Assembly (NCBI RefSeq): GCF_001546855.1
Contig: NZ_KQ958179.1
Location: 36,307 to 100,306, forward strand
DNA from: Megasphaera sp. MJR8396C
Lineage (GTDB): Bacteria; Bacillota; Negativicutes; Veillonellales; Megasphaeraceae
DNA length: 64,000 nucleotides
Direction: 5' to 3'
Both the position numbers and the translations under genes were made by a program. Shown piece after piece: positions 10,639 to 18,487 of the stretch. The notes below the pieces were generated by a model, which saw only the letters and a list, made by a program, of their open reading frames with translations, had not been told where the DNA came from and searched no databases. Numbering within the stretch: position 1 is the stretch's first letter; the number at the start of each line of letters is the position of its first letter.

Positions 10639-11376
10639 TTATAGCTCGGAAGACAACTGAGCCTTATATTGTTTATATGCTTCATTATAAATGGCTTCCC
10701 GATATGATTCTGGAACCGGTATTTCCTCCCGGCCCCAATACCGGTCGTATGCATCACGTCCGGATACCGTTCCCTTATCAAAATCACAGATATAGCTATC
10801 ATTATGAGAATTTCCCCATAAAACATATACGAGTGCTCTATGATTTAATGCATCGACTTCAATATTATTCAAATCAATAGAATATTTGTCCAATTGACCT
10901 TGCGTATAAACAACCTTCCATAAAGGCTTAGCATACAGCGGTTGTCTACCACAAAGTCGTGAAACCAGATCCGTCAATGTATCCCCGGGGAACAGATTAA
11001 AGGTGACTCCCTCCGGAGCCTCAAAATTCGTAGTCTCTGCATTGGGCGCACCATTAATATATTTTGACTCGCCTATTTTTGTGACGGTTCGATTTTTAAA
11101 ATCAATCATTTCATGATTCAAATGCGTTGGTACATACACGCCATTTCGATTAACAGAGCGTTCATACTTTATCCAGTACGTAACGCGATCTTGCTCCTTA
11201 TCATATTTAATAGTCTGCGTATCAAGCGACATCTTCCAATATGAGTCTTGATTAAATGCCATCCATCGATCAGATTCATCATTGGCATACGCAACATGGC
11301 TTATCAGACTGACAGTTACAATAAGTAAAAACATCAACAACTTTAAAAAATTTCTACATTCAACAAAAGTAATCAT
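10639..11376 (-). CDS. Secreted hypothetical protein with two similar halves
   Basis: A 245-residue protein with a cleavable signal peptide: a basic start, hydrophobic core LLMFLLIVTVSLISHV and a likely cleavage after AYA near residue 31. The mature part has no recognisable catalytic motif. Two regions look alike: WKMSLDTQTIKYDKEQDRVTYWIKY and, near residue 165, DKYSIDLNNIEVDALNHRALVYVLW. Both are a strand-turn-strand with an NxxxI/TxxI-D pattern, suggesting duplicated beta-sandwich-like units. Similar small exported proteins are common in Negativicutes, but I do not know their function. The gene is AT-richer than its neighbours. The start has GGAAGG about ten bases upstream. Confidence 0.7.
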   Translation of the reverse strand: MITFVECRNFLKLLMFLLIVTVSLISHVAYANDESDRWMAFNQDSYWKMSLDTQTIKYDKEQDRVTYWIKYERSVNRNGVYVPTHLNHEMIDFKNRTVTKIGESKYINGAPNAETTNFEAPEGVTFNLFPGDTLTDLVSRLCGRQPLYAKPLWKVVYTQGQLDKYSIDLNNIEVDALNHRALVYVLWGNSHNDSYICDFDKGTVSGRDAYDRYWGREEIPVPESYREAIYNEAYKQYKAQLSSEL

Positions 11377-11661
11377 AATACCCGGCCTTCCTACTCTATT
11401 GTCTTACATCGATCAACAATTTTTATGGGGGCAGCAAGTCCTTCTCGGGACTTCTGACGCCAAGGAAATTATAAGTAAGATATCCAGTAATAAAATAAAT
11501 AGTAATCTTCCATTTTTAACCACTCATTTTGCCATTCTTATTTTTATAAATAAAACATATTTTTATTATACACCTTTTACAGGGTTATTTTTTGCTCGAA
11601 CAGAACGAATCCATTCCCCCCTTCCGAATCCCCTGGGCTCCCATCCTATGCGCCCATAAAA

Positions 11662-11691
11662 AAAAGCTTCCGAAAAAATCGGAAGCTTTTT
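11662..11691. terminator. Intrinsic terminator, probably of the small membrane peptide gene
   Basis: Perfect stem AAAAGCTTCCGA / TCGGAAGCTTTT with a loop of about six bases and T runs on both strands; it lies downstream of the 36-codon minus-strand frame. Confidence 0.8.
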
Positions 11692-11763
11692 CTTTATTTC
11701 AGAGCCGTCCTGTTCTCATGCTCTTTTGTGAGCGGTTGTGCCGAAGAAAGCACGCATTTTCAC

Positions 11764-11874
11764 TCAACCGAACAAGGCCTCATACAGCCAAAACAGGAAA
11801 CAGAGAAAAAGAATGATCGGTAAATGAGAAAATACCCAGCGGCCGATGTAAAAAGCTATCAGAAATGTACGCAT
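11764..11874 (-). CDS. Small single-span membrane protein (36 residues), unknown function
   Basis: A frame too short for ordinary gene callers. It starts at the ATG at 11874, eight bases after the ribosome-binding site AAAGGAG; an upstream ATG at 11880 is only two bases from it. The peptide begins MRTFLIAFYIGRWVF and continues with a strongly hydrophobic helix LPIILFLCFLFWLYEALFG that ends at the stop codon, so it should be a one-span inner-membrane peptide. A strong intrinsic terminator follows about 70 bases later. The combination of a good ribosome-binding site, a coherent amphipathic-then-hydrophobic sequence and a dedicated terminator argues for a real gene. It could be a type I toxin-like or regulatory peptide, but nothing shown here proves that. 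Confidence 0.5.
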   Translation of the reverse strand: MRTFLIAFYIGRWVFSHLPIILFLCFLFWLYEALFG

Positions 11875-11891
11875 AACCATAGCTCCTTTCG

Positions 11892-12660
11892 AGGATCACA
11901 GCAAAAAAACACCTGATGCCTACTGCATCTGATACTGGTTCTGCTCATGATAGCCAAAAAAGAGGCCGCTTCAACATCCTTCTTCTTTTATCTCCGAAAT
12001 AATGACACATTTTTATATTTTATATATCGTTCAGATGACTTTAAAATCATCTTACCATATTACGGACTAAGGTGCAATGAAGCAAACATCAAAAGAGCCT
12101 TTCAGAGCTGAAAAGGATCTGTCCCCCGAAGGCAACCGGAGTCACCGACTCTGGTACTTCGCGCAACGGCTTATTCTTCAGACTGATACTACCGGCCGAT
12201 TCGCCCAGCCTGCAAAAACCGAGGGAAAGAGAATCCCTTAGACGTTTTTTAATTGTCAAAACAGATCTTCCCCGTAAATCAGTAAAACAACGACGCTGTA
12301 CGGAGAATATCAAAGTGCCTTCAATGATACTGCGTTATTTCCAGCGTCTTTACTATTGCTATTGCAATAGATACGATTAGCCCCTCAATTCACACAGACG
12401 GCGATGTCCCAATCTGTCATCTAACGTATCCGCATCGCCAGCTTTAGCGCGTATAAAGAAGTTCTTCTTGCCAGTCGGCTCATTCGGATGTCTCGCTAGA
12501 TGATGGACTTTTCTATCCACTAATCGATAACACGAAAAAAACACTTGACAATTTCCATACAGGGTATCTAACTTTTCTCAGTCTGTCTCTACCACATAAT
12601 TATTTCATTGTCAATACTGTTCAACAAAAAATATATTGTAAATAAAATATATTTTTTCAA
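11892..12660. other. About 0.8 kb with no convincing gene; structured, weakly coding sequence
   Basis: Two short overlapping frames exist around 12077-12313: a 54-codon plus-strand frame at 12077-12241 and a minus-strand frame at 12089-12313. The same stretch folds into a nested hairpin (CCGGAGTC / GACTCTGG inside CGAAG / CTTCG), then a GGGA...TCCC hairpin. A 47-codon minus-strand frame (GTG at 12520 to 12377) lacks a ribosome-binding site. A perfect 12-bp palindrome CTATTGCAATAG lies at 12359-12370. I see no match to a known riboswitch or RNA class, and treat the interval as relic or non-coding RNA sequence of unknown identity. Confidence 0.4.
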
Positions 12661-12663
12661 CCC

Positions 12664-12697
12664 AACTATTGCATTTACAATAGTTACATGTTACAAT
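12664..12697 (+). promoter_or_regulatory. Promoter with overlapping inverted-repeat operator, module copy 1
   Basis: The -35 TTGCAT (12669-12674) and -10 TACAAT (12692-12697) are separated by 17 bases. The -35 box lies inside a perfect 8-bp inverted repeat with a six-base centre, AACTATTG and CAATAGTT (12664-12685). The same layout is found upstream of the second module copy at 26026-26054. Confidence 0.7.
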
Positions 12698-12762
12698 AGC
12701 TGTGTAAGAATAAAGAAAGACTATTCATGTTACTGGGAAAGCCGAAGGGAGGGGCCTTAGGA

Positions 12763-13050
12763 ATGACTCAGGATGCATCTGGAAATAATGAACAGCACGC
12801 AAACATTCGCCCGAGCTGAAGAAAATGCTTCGGCTGTATCTCCGGCTGAATGCCCAGATGCTCCGGAAATTGTTAGCCATCGGGATTGCGGTCGTCGAGA
12901 GAAGAAAAACTTTACCCGCTTTATTACAACAGTGAGGCGCAGTATTGCTTTTCTTTGCCGAAAACGCCGACGATAATCGGATCCAATGCAGTATCTCATA
13001 TCTACATTAACCTGATTTTGCTGAAGACCTCAGTGTACGAGAGTATGTAA
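12763..13050 (+). pseudogene. Frameshifted copy of small basic protein A (module copy 1)
   Basis: Translation in shifting frames recovers a protein homologous to the intact gene at 25694-25966. Frame 1 gives MTQDASGNNEQHANIRPS, then a stop. A second frame gives KMLRLYLRLNAQMLRKLL followed by AIGIAVVERRK. A third gives LYPLYYNSEAQYCFSLPKTP, then SNAVSHIY and LILLK. The intact relative reads QHIRAMLKKIFKQYRRMNAS, AEIGITVVEGRKHYKLYYNN, RYCFPLPKTP and NAVSRIYNSLIL in the same order. Two frameshifts therefore separate the three segments. It keeps a good promoter and ribosome-binding site and is 42 bases upstream of gene B, so transcription of B may still depend on it. Confidence 0.8.
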
Positions 13051-13092
13051 GGGATTTGATTTTAAGTTATTGGGAATTAGAAAAGGAGCGCT

Positions 13093-13947
13093 ATGATGAG
13101 CAATTTCGAAAAAGATGCGAAGAACATGACGGGAACCGTTGCCAAAGAAGGGTACGAAGCGAGTGTCGGCGCTAGGGCCCTTGCTCGTGCTGGGAAATGC
13201 CCTAACCTGAAAGGACATGTTCACGAGCAGATCTTCTGCGACAAGTTCAACATGAACCCCCGCAATATCTTGGAGGGAAATCACGCCCAGCTCACGAAAT
13301 CGACGACGGCAAAAATGAAGGATGTCGTTGTCTTGAACAAGAAGGGCCAGGTTGTGAAGCATTTTCAGCTGAAGGACACGACCAGCAGCTCCGGCGTTGC
13401 TAAGACGTCGAAACAGATTATCGAGAAACATTACGGCAAGACCAAGGTCATGGGCACCGAAGAAACGGCTAAGAAAGTCGCCGACAAGATTGCCAATAAG
13501 ACGAATCAGAAGATTCACAGTACCAATATTTCGACGAAAACGACTACTCGCATCGCCGATAAGGCTTTGGGAAAGATGCCGACGGCGGCGGCGCTGCGCT
13601 CGGCTGCTAAGAGTGGCGGCGTCAGCGGGGCCGTCTTCGGCGCCGGTATCGAGGCCGTTTCTTCGGTTATCGATGTCGTTGACGGGAAAAAGGACGTCGA
13701 CGATGCCGTGATCGACATCGCCGGCGCCGGCATTAAGGGCGGCGTCACTGGTGCTGCGTCGGCCGCTGCCGGCAGTGCGGCTGCCGGTGCCGCCGGTGCG
13801 GCTGTGGCAGCCGTTACCGGGACGACCGTCGGCGGGGCCTTGGCGGCGACGACGGTTGGCGCCGCTACGGTTGTGGCAGCCCCGGTTGTCATTGGCTTTG
13901 CGGCCGCCTGTGCCGTCGGCAGTTTCATTTCCGACCTCTTCGATTAG
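13093..13947 (+). CDS. Module protein B, long form: possible nuclease-like middle region plus glycine-zipper C-terminus
   Basis: A 284-residue protein I do not recognise. Residues 1-30 form a short leader-like region (VAKEGYEASVGARALA). Residues 36-135 have a putative alpha/beta domain with GHVHE (E45), KMKDVVVLN (D77) and FQLKD (Q92, K94), an arrangement seen in PD-(D/E)XK nucleases. Residues about 158-284 are glycine/alanine-rich with helix-forming hydrophobic segments (AVFGAGIEAVSSVIDVV, then DIAGAGIKGGVTGAASAAAG, then VVAAPVVIGFAAACAVGSFI), which may insert in membranes. No signal peptide is visible. The C-terminus is shared with the short form at 25267-25662. AAGGAG precedes the ATG. A toxin or effector role is inference. 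Confidence 0.75.
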   Translation: MMSNFEKDAKNMTGTVAKEGYEASVGARALARAGKCPNLKGHVHEQIFCDKFNMNPRNILEGNHAQLTKSTTAKMKDVVVLNKKGQVVKHFQLKDTTSSSGVAKTSKQIIEKHYGKTKVMGTEETAKKVADKIANKTNQKIHSTNISTKTTTRIADKALGKMPTAAALRSAAKSGGVSGAVFGAGIEAVSSVIDVVDGKKDVDDAVIDIAGAGIKGGVTGAASAAAGSAAAGAAGAAVAAVTGTTVGGALAATTVGAATVVAAPVVIGFAAACAVGSFISDLFD

Positions 13948-13997
13948 TAGATTTTCCTAATTCCTATTTTTAACAAGTACCACAGAAATTGCAGAAA

Positions 13998-14038
13998 AAA
14001 ACAGAGAAGGAATGTTCTTCATTCCCTCTCTGTTTTTT
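13998..14038. terminator. Bidirectional terminator between module gene B and the pyruvate-kinase-like gene
   Basis: Stem ACAGAGA-(A)GGAATG / CATTCC-CTCTCTGT with flanking A and T runs, between two converging genes. Confidence 0.85.
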
Positions 14039-14047
14039 ATTGCCCCT

Positions 14048-15568
14048 TTATGATTTTCCGTTTTCAAACATATGCTGGGCAATATGCAAGGCCCGAAGCT
14101 GGGATGTTTTCTTATGTTGATGCTGTTCCATTCGCAGCAAAATGTTGGTCAAGGCCGTAACGGCTTCTACGATGTACGGTCCTTTATTGAGCATGACGCA
14201 TTCGGCGCGTTCCCCCATAGCGGCGTCGGTAATTTCAGCCCGCGACGGGAGGCCTTTCTTAACTAGGTTTTCGAGTACCTGGGTTGCCCAGATGACTGGG
14301 ACATGAGCTGCTTCACAGATCCACATGATTTCTTCCTGCAGTTCGGCCAAGCGCCTGTAACCGACTTCAACGGCCAGATCGCCGCGGGCAATCATGATGC
14401 CCAGGGGCTGTTTTGACGCAGCTTGTACGATGATTTCCGGCAGGTTGTCGACGGCTTCCTTGTTTTCAATCTTAGCTACCAATGCGATTTGGCGGTAGGC
14501 CTTGCCGCAGCGTTGTTGAAGTTCCTTCTGCAAGAGGGATACGTCAGCCGCCGATTTGACGAAGGAGTATCCGATGGCATCGGCATACTGCACGACGAAG
14601 TCTAAATCTTCTTTATCTTTATCCGTAAGAGGCGACAGTTCTACCGGCGTCTGGGGGAAGTTCAAACTCTTTTCGTTCTTGATTTTCCCACCTAAGGGCT
14701 TGGTATAGGTAATGGTCAAATAAGCCCCTTCGGGCGTTACTTTTTCAACGATGGCCCGAATCTTCCCGTCATCGATGAGGACTGGATGGCCGGCCTCCAT
14801 GTGTTCAAAGATTTCAGGGATACTGCAGGAGATGACGATATTGCCCTTATACTCTTCGGGATAGGTTGAAATCGATCCCGATACCAAAAAGATCTGCTCA
14901 CCCGGCATGACCCGCGCTTCACCATAGCGCAACAGGACCGACTCGATGCGAACTTTCGGTCCGGCCAAATCCATGTAAACCTTACAATGATTCCCCGTTT
15001 CCTGTTCGGCCCGATGGATATAGGAAATCATCGTCCCCCACAGCTCCTTCGAGTCGTGCGCACAGTTGATACGGGCACAGTCCATGCCGGCTGCCACTAA
15101 GTCACGAATGAGAATGCCATTGTCTTCTGCCGCTTCTGTCGGCAGGGTTACCATGATTCGCGTCCCCGTCTTGGCCGTTCCAAAAATCCGCCCCGTATTA
15201 TAGGCCAAGAGGCCGTCTCCATAGAAAAACCGCCGCTGCTGCGGATAAGGAACGAGATTTTGCTCCGGTTCCTGACAGATTCGCCCCAAGGACGCCATGA
15301 CGGCATCGAGCTTGGTAATCGCCCTTGCTTCGCCCCGTCCGAGGGACGACAGGCCAAAGGGAAGGAGCGAACGCTGTATCTTTCGCAGGTCGTGACAGCG
15401 AAGGGCCAGATAAAAGGCCAGATTCCAAGCACTGTATGTAAAGTGTCGCCGCTGAATCAGCGGTTTCCACTGCCGGTATAACGAGTCGCCTCGCGAAAGG
15501 ACGTCCTTCCTCAATCGGCAAAGGACGCTATACAGTTCTTTCGCTGATGGATATATGTCTTGTTCCAC
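14048..15568 (-). CDS. Pyruvate-kinase-like protein with an N-terminal extension and no C-terminal domain
   Basis: A 506-residue protein. Residues from about 130 on form a pyruvate kinase barrel: RINCAHD, MDLAGPKVRIES, GYSFVKSAADV, VAKIENKEAVDNL (the catalytic lysine of the KIE motif), IMIARGDLAVEV and WATQVLENLVKKGLPSRAEITDAA. The usual effector-binding C-terminal domain is missing and replaced by a short helical tail. The first 125 residues are a helical basic region without a known match. It could transfer phosphate between phosphoenolpyruvate and ADP or act on a related substrate. The start is a GTG at 15568 with AGGTG upstream. It is transcribed alone from a TTGAGA-17-TATAAT promoter. 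Confidence 0.8.
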   Translation of the reverse strand: MEQDIYPSAKELYSVLCRLRKDVLSRGDSLYRQWKPLIQRRHFTYSAWNLAFYLALRCHDLRKIQRSLLPFGLSSLGRGEARAITKLDAVMASLGRICQEPEQNLVPYPQQRRFFYGDGLLAYNTGRIFGTAKTGTRIMVTLPTEAAEDNGILIRDLVAAGMDCARINCAHDSKELWGTMISYIHRAEQETGNHCKVYMDLAGPKVRIESVLLRYGEARVMPGEQIFLVSGSISTYPEEYKGNIVISCSIPEIFEHMEAGHPVLIDDGKIRAIVEKVTPEGAYLTITYTKPLGGKIKNEKSLNFPQTPVELSPLTDKDKEDLDFVVQYADAIGYSFVKSAADVSLLQKELQQRCGKAYRQIALVAKIENKEAVDNLPEIIVQAASKQPLGIMIARGDLAVEVGYRRLAELQEEIMWICEAAHVPVIWATQVLENLVKKGLPSRAEITDAAMGERAECVMLNKGPYIVEAVTALTNILLRMEQHQHKKTSQLRALHIAQHMFENGKS

Positions 15569-15618
15569 TTCAATTCACCTCATTTGCATAATTTTTATTC
15601 ATATAATTCATATCATTT

Positions 15619-15647
15619 ATTATATTCCTGTAAGCAAACTTTCTCAA
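15619..15647 (-). promoter_or_regulatory. Promoter of the pyruvate-kinase-like gene
   Basis: Minus-strand -35 TTGAGA (15642-15647), 17-base spacer, -10 TATAAT (15619-15624). Confidence 0.7.
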
Positions 15648-15790
15648 CGCCGCCAGCCTTGCTTTACATTGATTTTACACCCCTACAAAGTGCTGTAGCT
15701 TTATCTTAAAAACACGTTGTCCTACACACTATCCCAAAAAGCCTTTTCTAAAACAAAAACGACGGTCAAACCTTCGGCAGGTGCAACGAT

Positions 15791-15819
15791 GGCCCCGGCA
15801 CAAAGAGCGCCGGGGCCAA
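15791..15819. terminator. Strong hairpin after the acyl-CoA dehydrogenase gene
   Basis: GC-only stem GGCCCCGGC / GCCGGGGCC with a short loop, about 30 bases past the stop codon. There is no T run, so it may stabilise the 3' end instead of acting as a classical intrinsic terminator. Confidence 0.5.
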
Positions 15820-15849
15820 GTACAACAGTCTTTGTCTTATAAAGGAAGC

Positions 15850-17013
15850 TTATTTCTGAGCCGCTACGAAACCGGCGATGACCATGCGCTGAACTTCGTT
15901 AGTGCCTTCATAAATCTGCATGATCTTAGCATCACGAACCAATTTTTCAACCGGATATTCACGGCTGTAACCAAAGCCGCCGAGAATCTGAACGGCTTCT
16001 AAAGCAACTTCTACGGAAATATCCCCGGCGAAGCATTTTGCGATAGCGGCTTCACGAGTGTAGCTCCGTTTCGGTTCTGCATAATACGTATTGAGGAAGT
16101 TGATGATGGCCGAGCGAGCGACTTCGGTCTTCATGTCCATGTCAGCCAGTTTAAAGGAAATGACTTCATGTTTGATGATTGGTTTGCCAAAGGTAACGCG
16201 TTCTTTTGCATATTTAACAGCTTCATTGATAGCCCGCTGAGCAATACCAACAGCCAGGGATGCTACCATCGGACGAGCGAGGTCCAAGGTCTGCATGGCA
16301 TAAACGAAACCCTTACCTTCTTCACCGATGAGGTGGTCAGCCGGAATATGAACGTCCTGGAAAATAACTTCTGTCGTATTGGAGAGGCGGATACCCATCT
16401 TATCTTCTTCTTTACCGACGGAAACGCCCGGGCGGTCGCGTTCAACGATAAAGGCCGAAATCCCTTTTACGCCCTTCGATTTATCGGTAATAGCAAAGAC
16501 GGTGTAAACGGAAGCGACGCCGCCGTTGGTAATGAAGCATTTCGTACCGTTGATGACGTATTCATCGCCCTGTTTTACAGCAACCGTCGTCCCGGCAGCC
16601 GCATCAGAACCCGCATTGGCTTCCGTCAGGCAGAATGCGCAGAAGCCGCTGCCTTTTTCACCGGTCAAGTATTCGGCATACAATTTCTTTTGCGCGTCGT
16701 TACCATGCTGGAGAACCGGTTTGAGGCCCAAGCCAGAAGCTGCAATAGCCGTAGCTACGCCGGCATCGACTTTAGACAGTTCTTCATAAACAGCTGCAAC
16801 GGTGTAGTAATCCTGGCCCATGCCGCCGTATTCTTCAGGAATCTCTAAGCCGCAAAAACCGATATCGACGGCTTCCTGGTAAATATCCAAAAGCTTCTGA
16901 CCCGGTTCTTTCGCTTCATCCAATTCATGCACGAAGGGAGCTACTTTCTTTTCTGCAAAGTCCCTTGCTAAGGCGACGAGATCCTGCTGATCCTTATTGA
17001 GAATATAACCCAT
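15850..17013 (-). CDS. Acyl-CoA dehydrogenase
   Basis: A 387-residue flavoprotein of the short-chain acyl-CoA dehydrogenase family that introduces the 2,3-double bond into acyl-CoA, or in butyrate- and caproate-forming anaerobes works in reverse with EtfAB. Motifs are FCLTEANAGSDAA, the FAD site FITNGG, GEEGKGF, QILGGFGYSREYPVE and IYEGTNEVQ, where the glutamate of YEG is the catalytic base. The length matches the family. It is not next to etfAB, crotonase or hbd genes, so it is a stand-alone paralogue whose chain length cannot be stated. AGGAGG lies nine bases before the ATG. Confidence 0.92.
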   Translation of the reverse strand: MGYILNKDQQDLVALARDFAEKKVAPFVHELDEAKEPGQKLLDIYQEAVDIGFCGLEIPEEYGGMGQDYYTVAAVYEELSKVDAGVATAIAASGLGLKPVLQHGNDAQKKLYAEYLTGEKGSGFCAFCLTEANAGSDAAAGTTVAVKQGDEYVINGTKCFITNGGVASVYTVFAITDKSKGVKGISAFIVERDRPGVSVGKEEDKMGIRLSNTTEVIFQDVHIPADHLIGEEGKGFVYAMQTLDLARPMVASLAVGIAQRAINEAVKYAKERVTFGKPIIKHEVISFKLADMDMKTEVARSAIINFLNTYYAEPKRSYTREAAIAKCFAGDISVEVALEAVQILGGFGYSREYPVEKLVRDAKIMQIYEGTNEVQRMVIAGFVAAQK

Positions 17014-17062
17014 GATAAAAAACCTCCTCTAACGGATAATAAAAAATAATACGACGGCGGTA

Positions 17063-17092
17063 ACTATACTATTCATACTTATATTCTATCAA
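17063..17092 (-). promoter_or_regulatory. Promoter of the acyl-CoA dehydrogenase gene
   Basis: Minus-strand -35 TTGATA (17087-17092), 18-base spacer, -10 TATAGT (17063-17068). Confidence 0.6.
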
Positions 17093-17231
17093 ATATCCGC
17101 ATATAAAGAAAGTTTAAAATAAAGAAAAAGCATATTTTAATTCTATTTTAAGAATGAATCGTTAAAAATAAAAATTTCAATAAACGGCTTGTTATTCGAT
17201 AAATCCTTTGCCTGACAAAAATCAATCCTAC

Positions 17232-17366
17232 AAAAAAAGACGAGTCATGAACCCGTCCTCAAAAAAAGCATCGTAATCGCTTACGAAAAATTATTCATGC
17301 ACCTACGCTGCAGCTACTTTTTATGAAAAAAAAGCCACTCTCCAAATCGAATGATTCGAAGAATGG
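17232..17366 (-). terminator. Two successive terminator hairpins downstream of tRNA-Pro
   Basis: The first is AGCCATTCTTCG...GTGGCT with eight T on the minus strand (about 17326-17366). The second is GACGGGT/ACTCGTC with seven T (about 17232-17262). The rest of the interval between the tRNA and the dehydrogenase promoter is AT-rich and holds no gene. Confidence 0.6.
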
Positions 17367-17373
17367 CTGTATT

Positions 17374-17450
17374 TGGTCGGAACGGCGAGATTTGAACTCG
17401 CGACCTCTTCCACCCCAAGGAAGCGCGCTACCAAGCTGCGCCACGTCCCG
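17374..17450 (-). tRNA. tRNA-Pro (anticodon GGG)
   Basis: 77-nt cloverleaf with CCA encoded, starting CGGGACGTGGCGCAGC. The anticodon stem CTTCC/GGAAG encloses TTGGGGT, giving GGG; the T-loop is GTTCAAATC. Confidence 0.96.
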
Positions 17451-17483
17451 TCAACTATCGACCCTTGTCCTGTCGACCTTTTA

Positions 17484-17512
17484 ATTCTAACCGATTCAAG
17501 GATACTTGTCAA
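17484..17512 (-). promoter_or_regulatory. Promoter of tRNA-Pro
   Basis: Minus-strand -35 TTGACA (17507-17512), 17-base spacer, -10 TAGAAT (17484-17489). Confidence 0.8.
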
Positions 17513-17694
17513 GGTATAATTTTTCTCACCTCTATGATAAGGACTTTTCACTGCGGAATCATCTGCCGATTTTATGTGCTGACTCTATTTCCGATAAAAA
17601 ATAAGAGATTTACTTCCATTTATGCTACTCGGAATGGATATATGTAACGATTAGTTGTATACTATATGTATAAATAAAACAAGAGGTGGTAAAT

Positions 17695-18054
17695 TTGAAT
17701 ACTTTAGTAAAAACGCATTACATTAGAAATAACCTCATAGCCCTTTTCTTCGGAGTGATAGTACCAGCATTTCTCTTGACAAGTTCTCGCAGCAACGCTT
17801 GTGGTGCCTACTTATTAACGGCACTAATCGCACTAATACCAACAAATATTGCCTATAGTAAGGGTAGGAATTTCGCTAAATGGTTTATTTATAGTACCTT
17901 TTTATGGATTATTGCCATAATTCATAGTATAAAAATTACTCCTAATGATAAATCAAGAATCAGAGCCGGATATCATAAATGCCCTTACTGCGGCGAACTC
18001 AGCCGCCCGGAAGCCACCGTTTGTCATTGCTGCGGCCGAGATTTATTTATATAA
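17695..18054 (+). CDS. Membrane protein with C-terminal zinc ribbon, paralogue 1
   Basis: A 119-residue protein starting at a TTG (17695) that follows AGAGGTGG; a GTG nine bases earlier overlaps the ribosome-binding site. Three hydrophobic segments (LIALFFGVIVPAFLL, LLTALIALIPTNIA, FIYSTFLWIIAIIHSI) precede a C-terminal zinc ribbon with CPYCGE and CHCCGRDL, four to five cysteines plus a histidine. The gene is AT-rich. The next gene is a diverged tandem copy with the same order of segments. Such zinc-ribbon membrane proteins are usually of unknown function; the ribbon probably faces the cytoplasm. Confidence 0.75.
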   Translation: MNTLVKTHYIRNNLIALFFGVIVPAFLLTSSRSNACGAYLLTALIALIPTNIAYSKGRNFAKWFIYSTFLWIIAIIHSIKITPNDKSRIRAGYHKCPYCGELSRPEATVCHCCGRDLFI

Positions 18055-18094
18055 TAGCCTGGAATAATTTCTAAACAAACGAGAGGTATCTATT

Positions 18095-18457
18095 ATGGAA
18101 AAACCACACAATGTACGTTACTCATTAATAGCTTTTTTAATCTTTTCTATTCTCGTTCCCATCCTATTATCCGATGTGAACTTATTGGGGAATAAAGGTG
18201 AGCTCTATATGGAGTATTGGATTTTCTCGGTATTAGCGCTAATCCCTGCCAACATCGCCTCCAACAAAGGCCGCAGCTTTGCCATTTGGTATATCTATGG
18301 ACTTTGCCTTTTTCTAATCGCCTTCATTCATAGTTTATGCATCAAGGACAATGATATTGCTAAAACGTTCAAGGGCTGGCATAAATGCCGACACTGCGGC
18401 GAATTTAGCCAACCGGAAGCGACGGTTTGTCACTGCTGCGGCCGGGATTTAGCTTAG
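18095..18457 (+). CDS. Membrane protein with C-terminal zinc ribbon, paralogue 2
   Basis: A 120-residue tandem paralogue of the previous gene, 40 bases downstream, with the ribosome-binding site GAGAGG. It shares the hydrophobic segments (SLIAFLIFSILVPILL, FSVLALIPANIASNKGRSFA, FLIAFIHS) and the zinc ribbon CRHCGEFSQPEATVCHCCGR. Residue identity is high in the ribbon and in the PxNIAxxKGRxFAxW segment but low in the first loop, so the duplication is not recent. A terminator follows. No catalytic residues are visible. Confidence 0.75.
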   Translation: MEKPHNVRYSLIAFLIFSILVPILLSDVNLLGNKGELYMEYWIFSVLALIPANIASNKGRSFAIWYIYGLCLFLIAFIHSLCIKDNDIAKTFKGWHKCRHCGEFSQPEATVCHCCGRDLA

Positions 18458-18487
18458 CATCATTCTTTAAAATACTCAAACACATCA

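Noticed and set aside
10447..10644. 65-codon plus-strand frame upstream of the flavodoxin
   Set aside because: It covers the flavodoxin promoter region and has no ribosome-binding site.
12377..12520. 47-codon minus-strand frame with a hydrophilic product
   Set aside because: GTG start without a ribosome-binding site, and no recognisable homologue. It may be a relic.
13515..13928. 137-codon minus-strand frame over gene B
   Set aside because: A shadow of the alanine/glycine-rich codons of gene B; the product is only Ala/Pro/Thr repeats.
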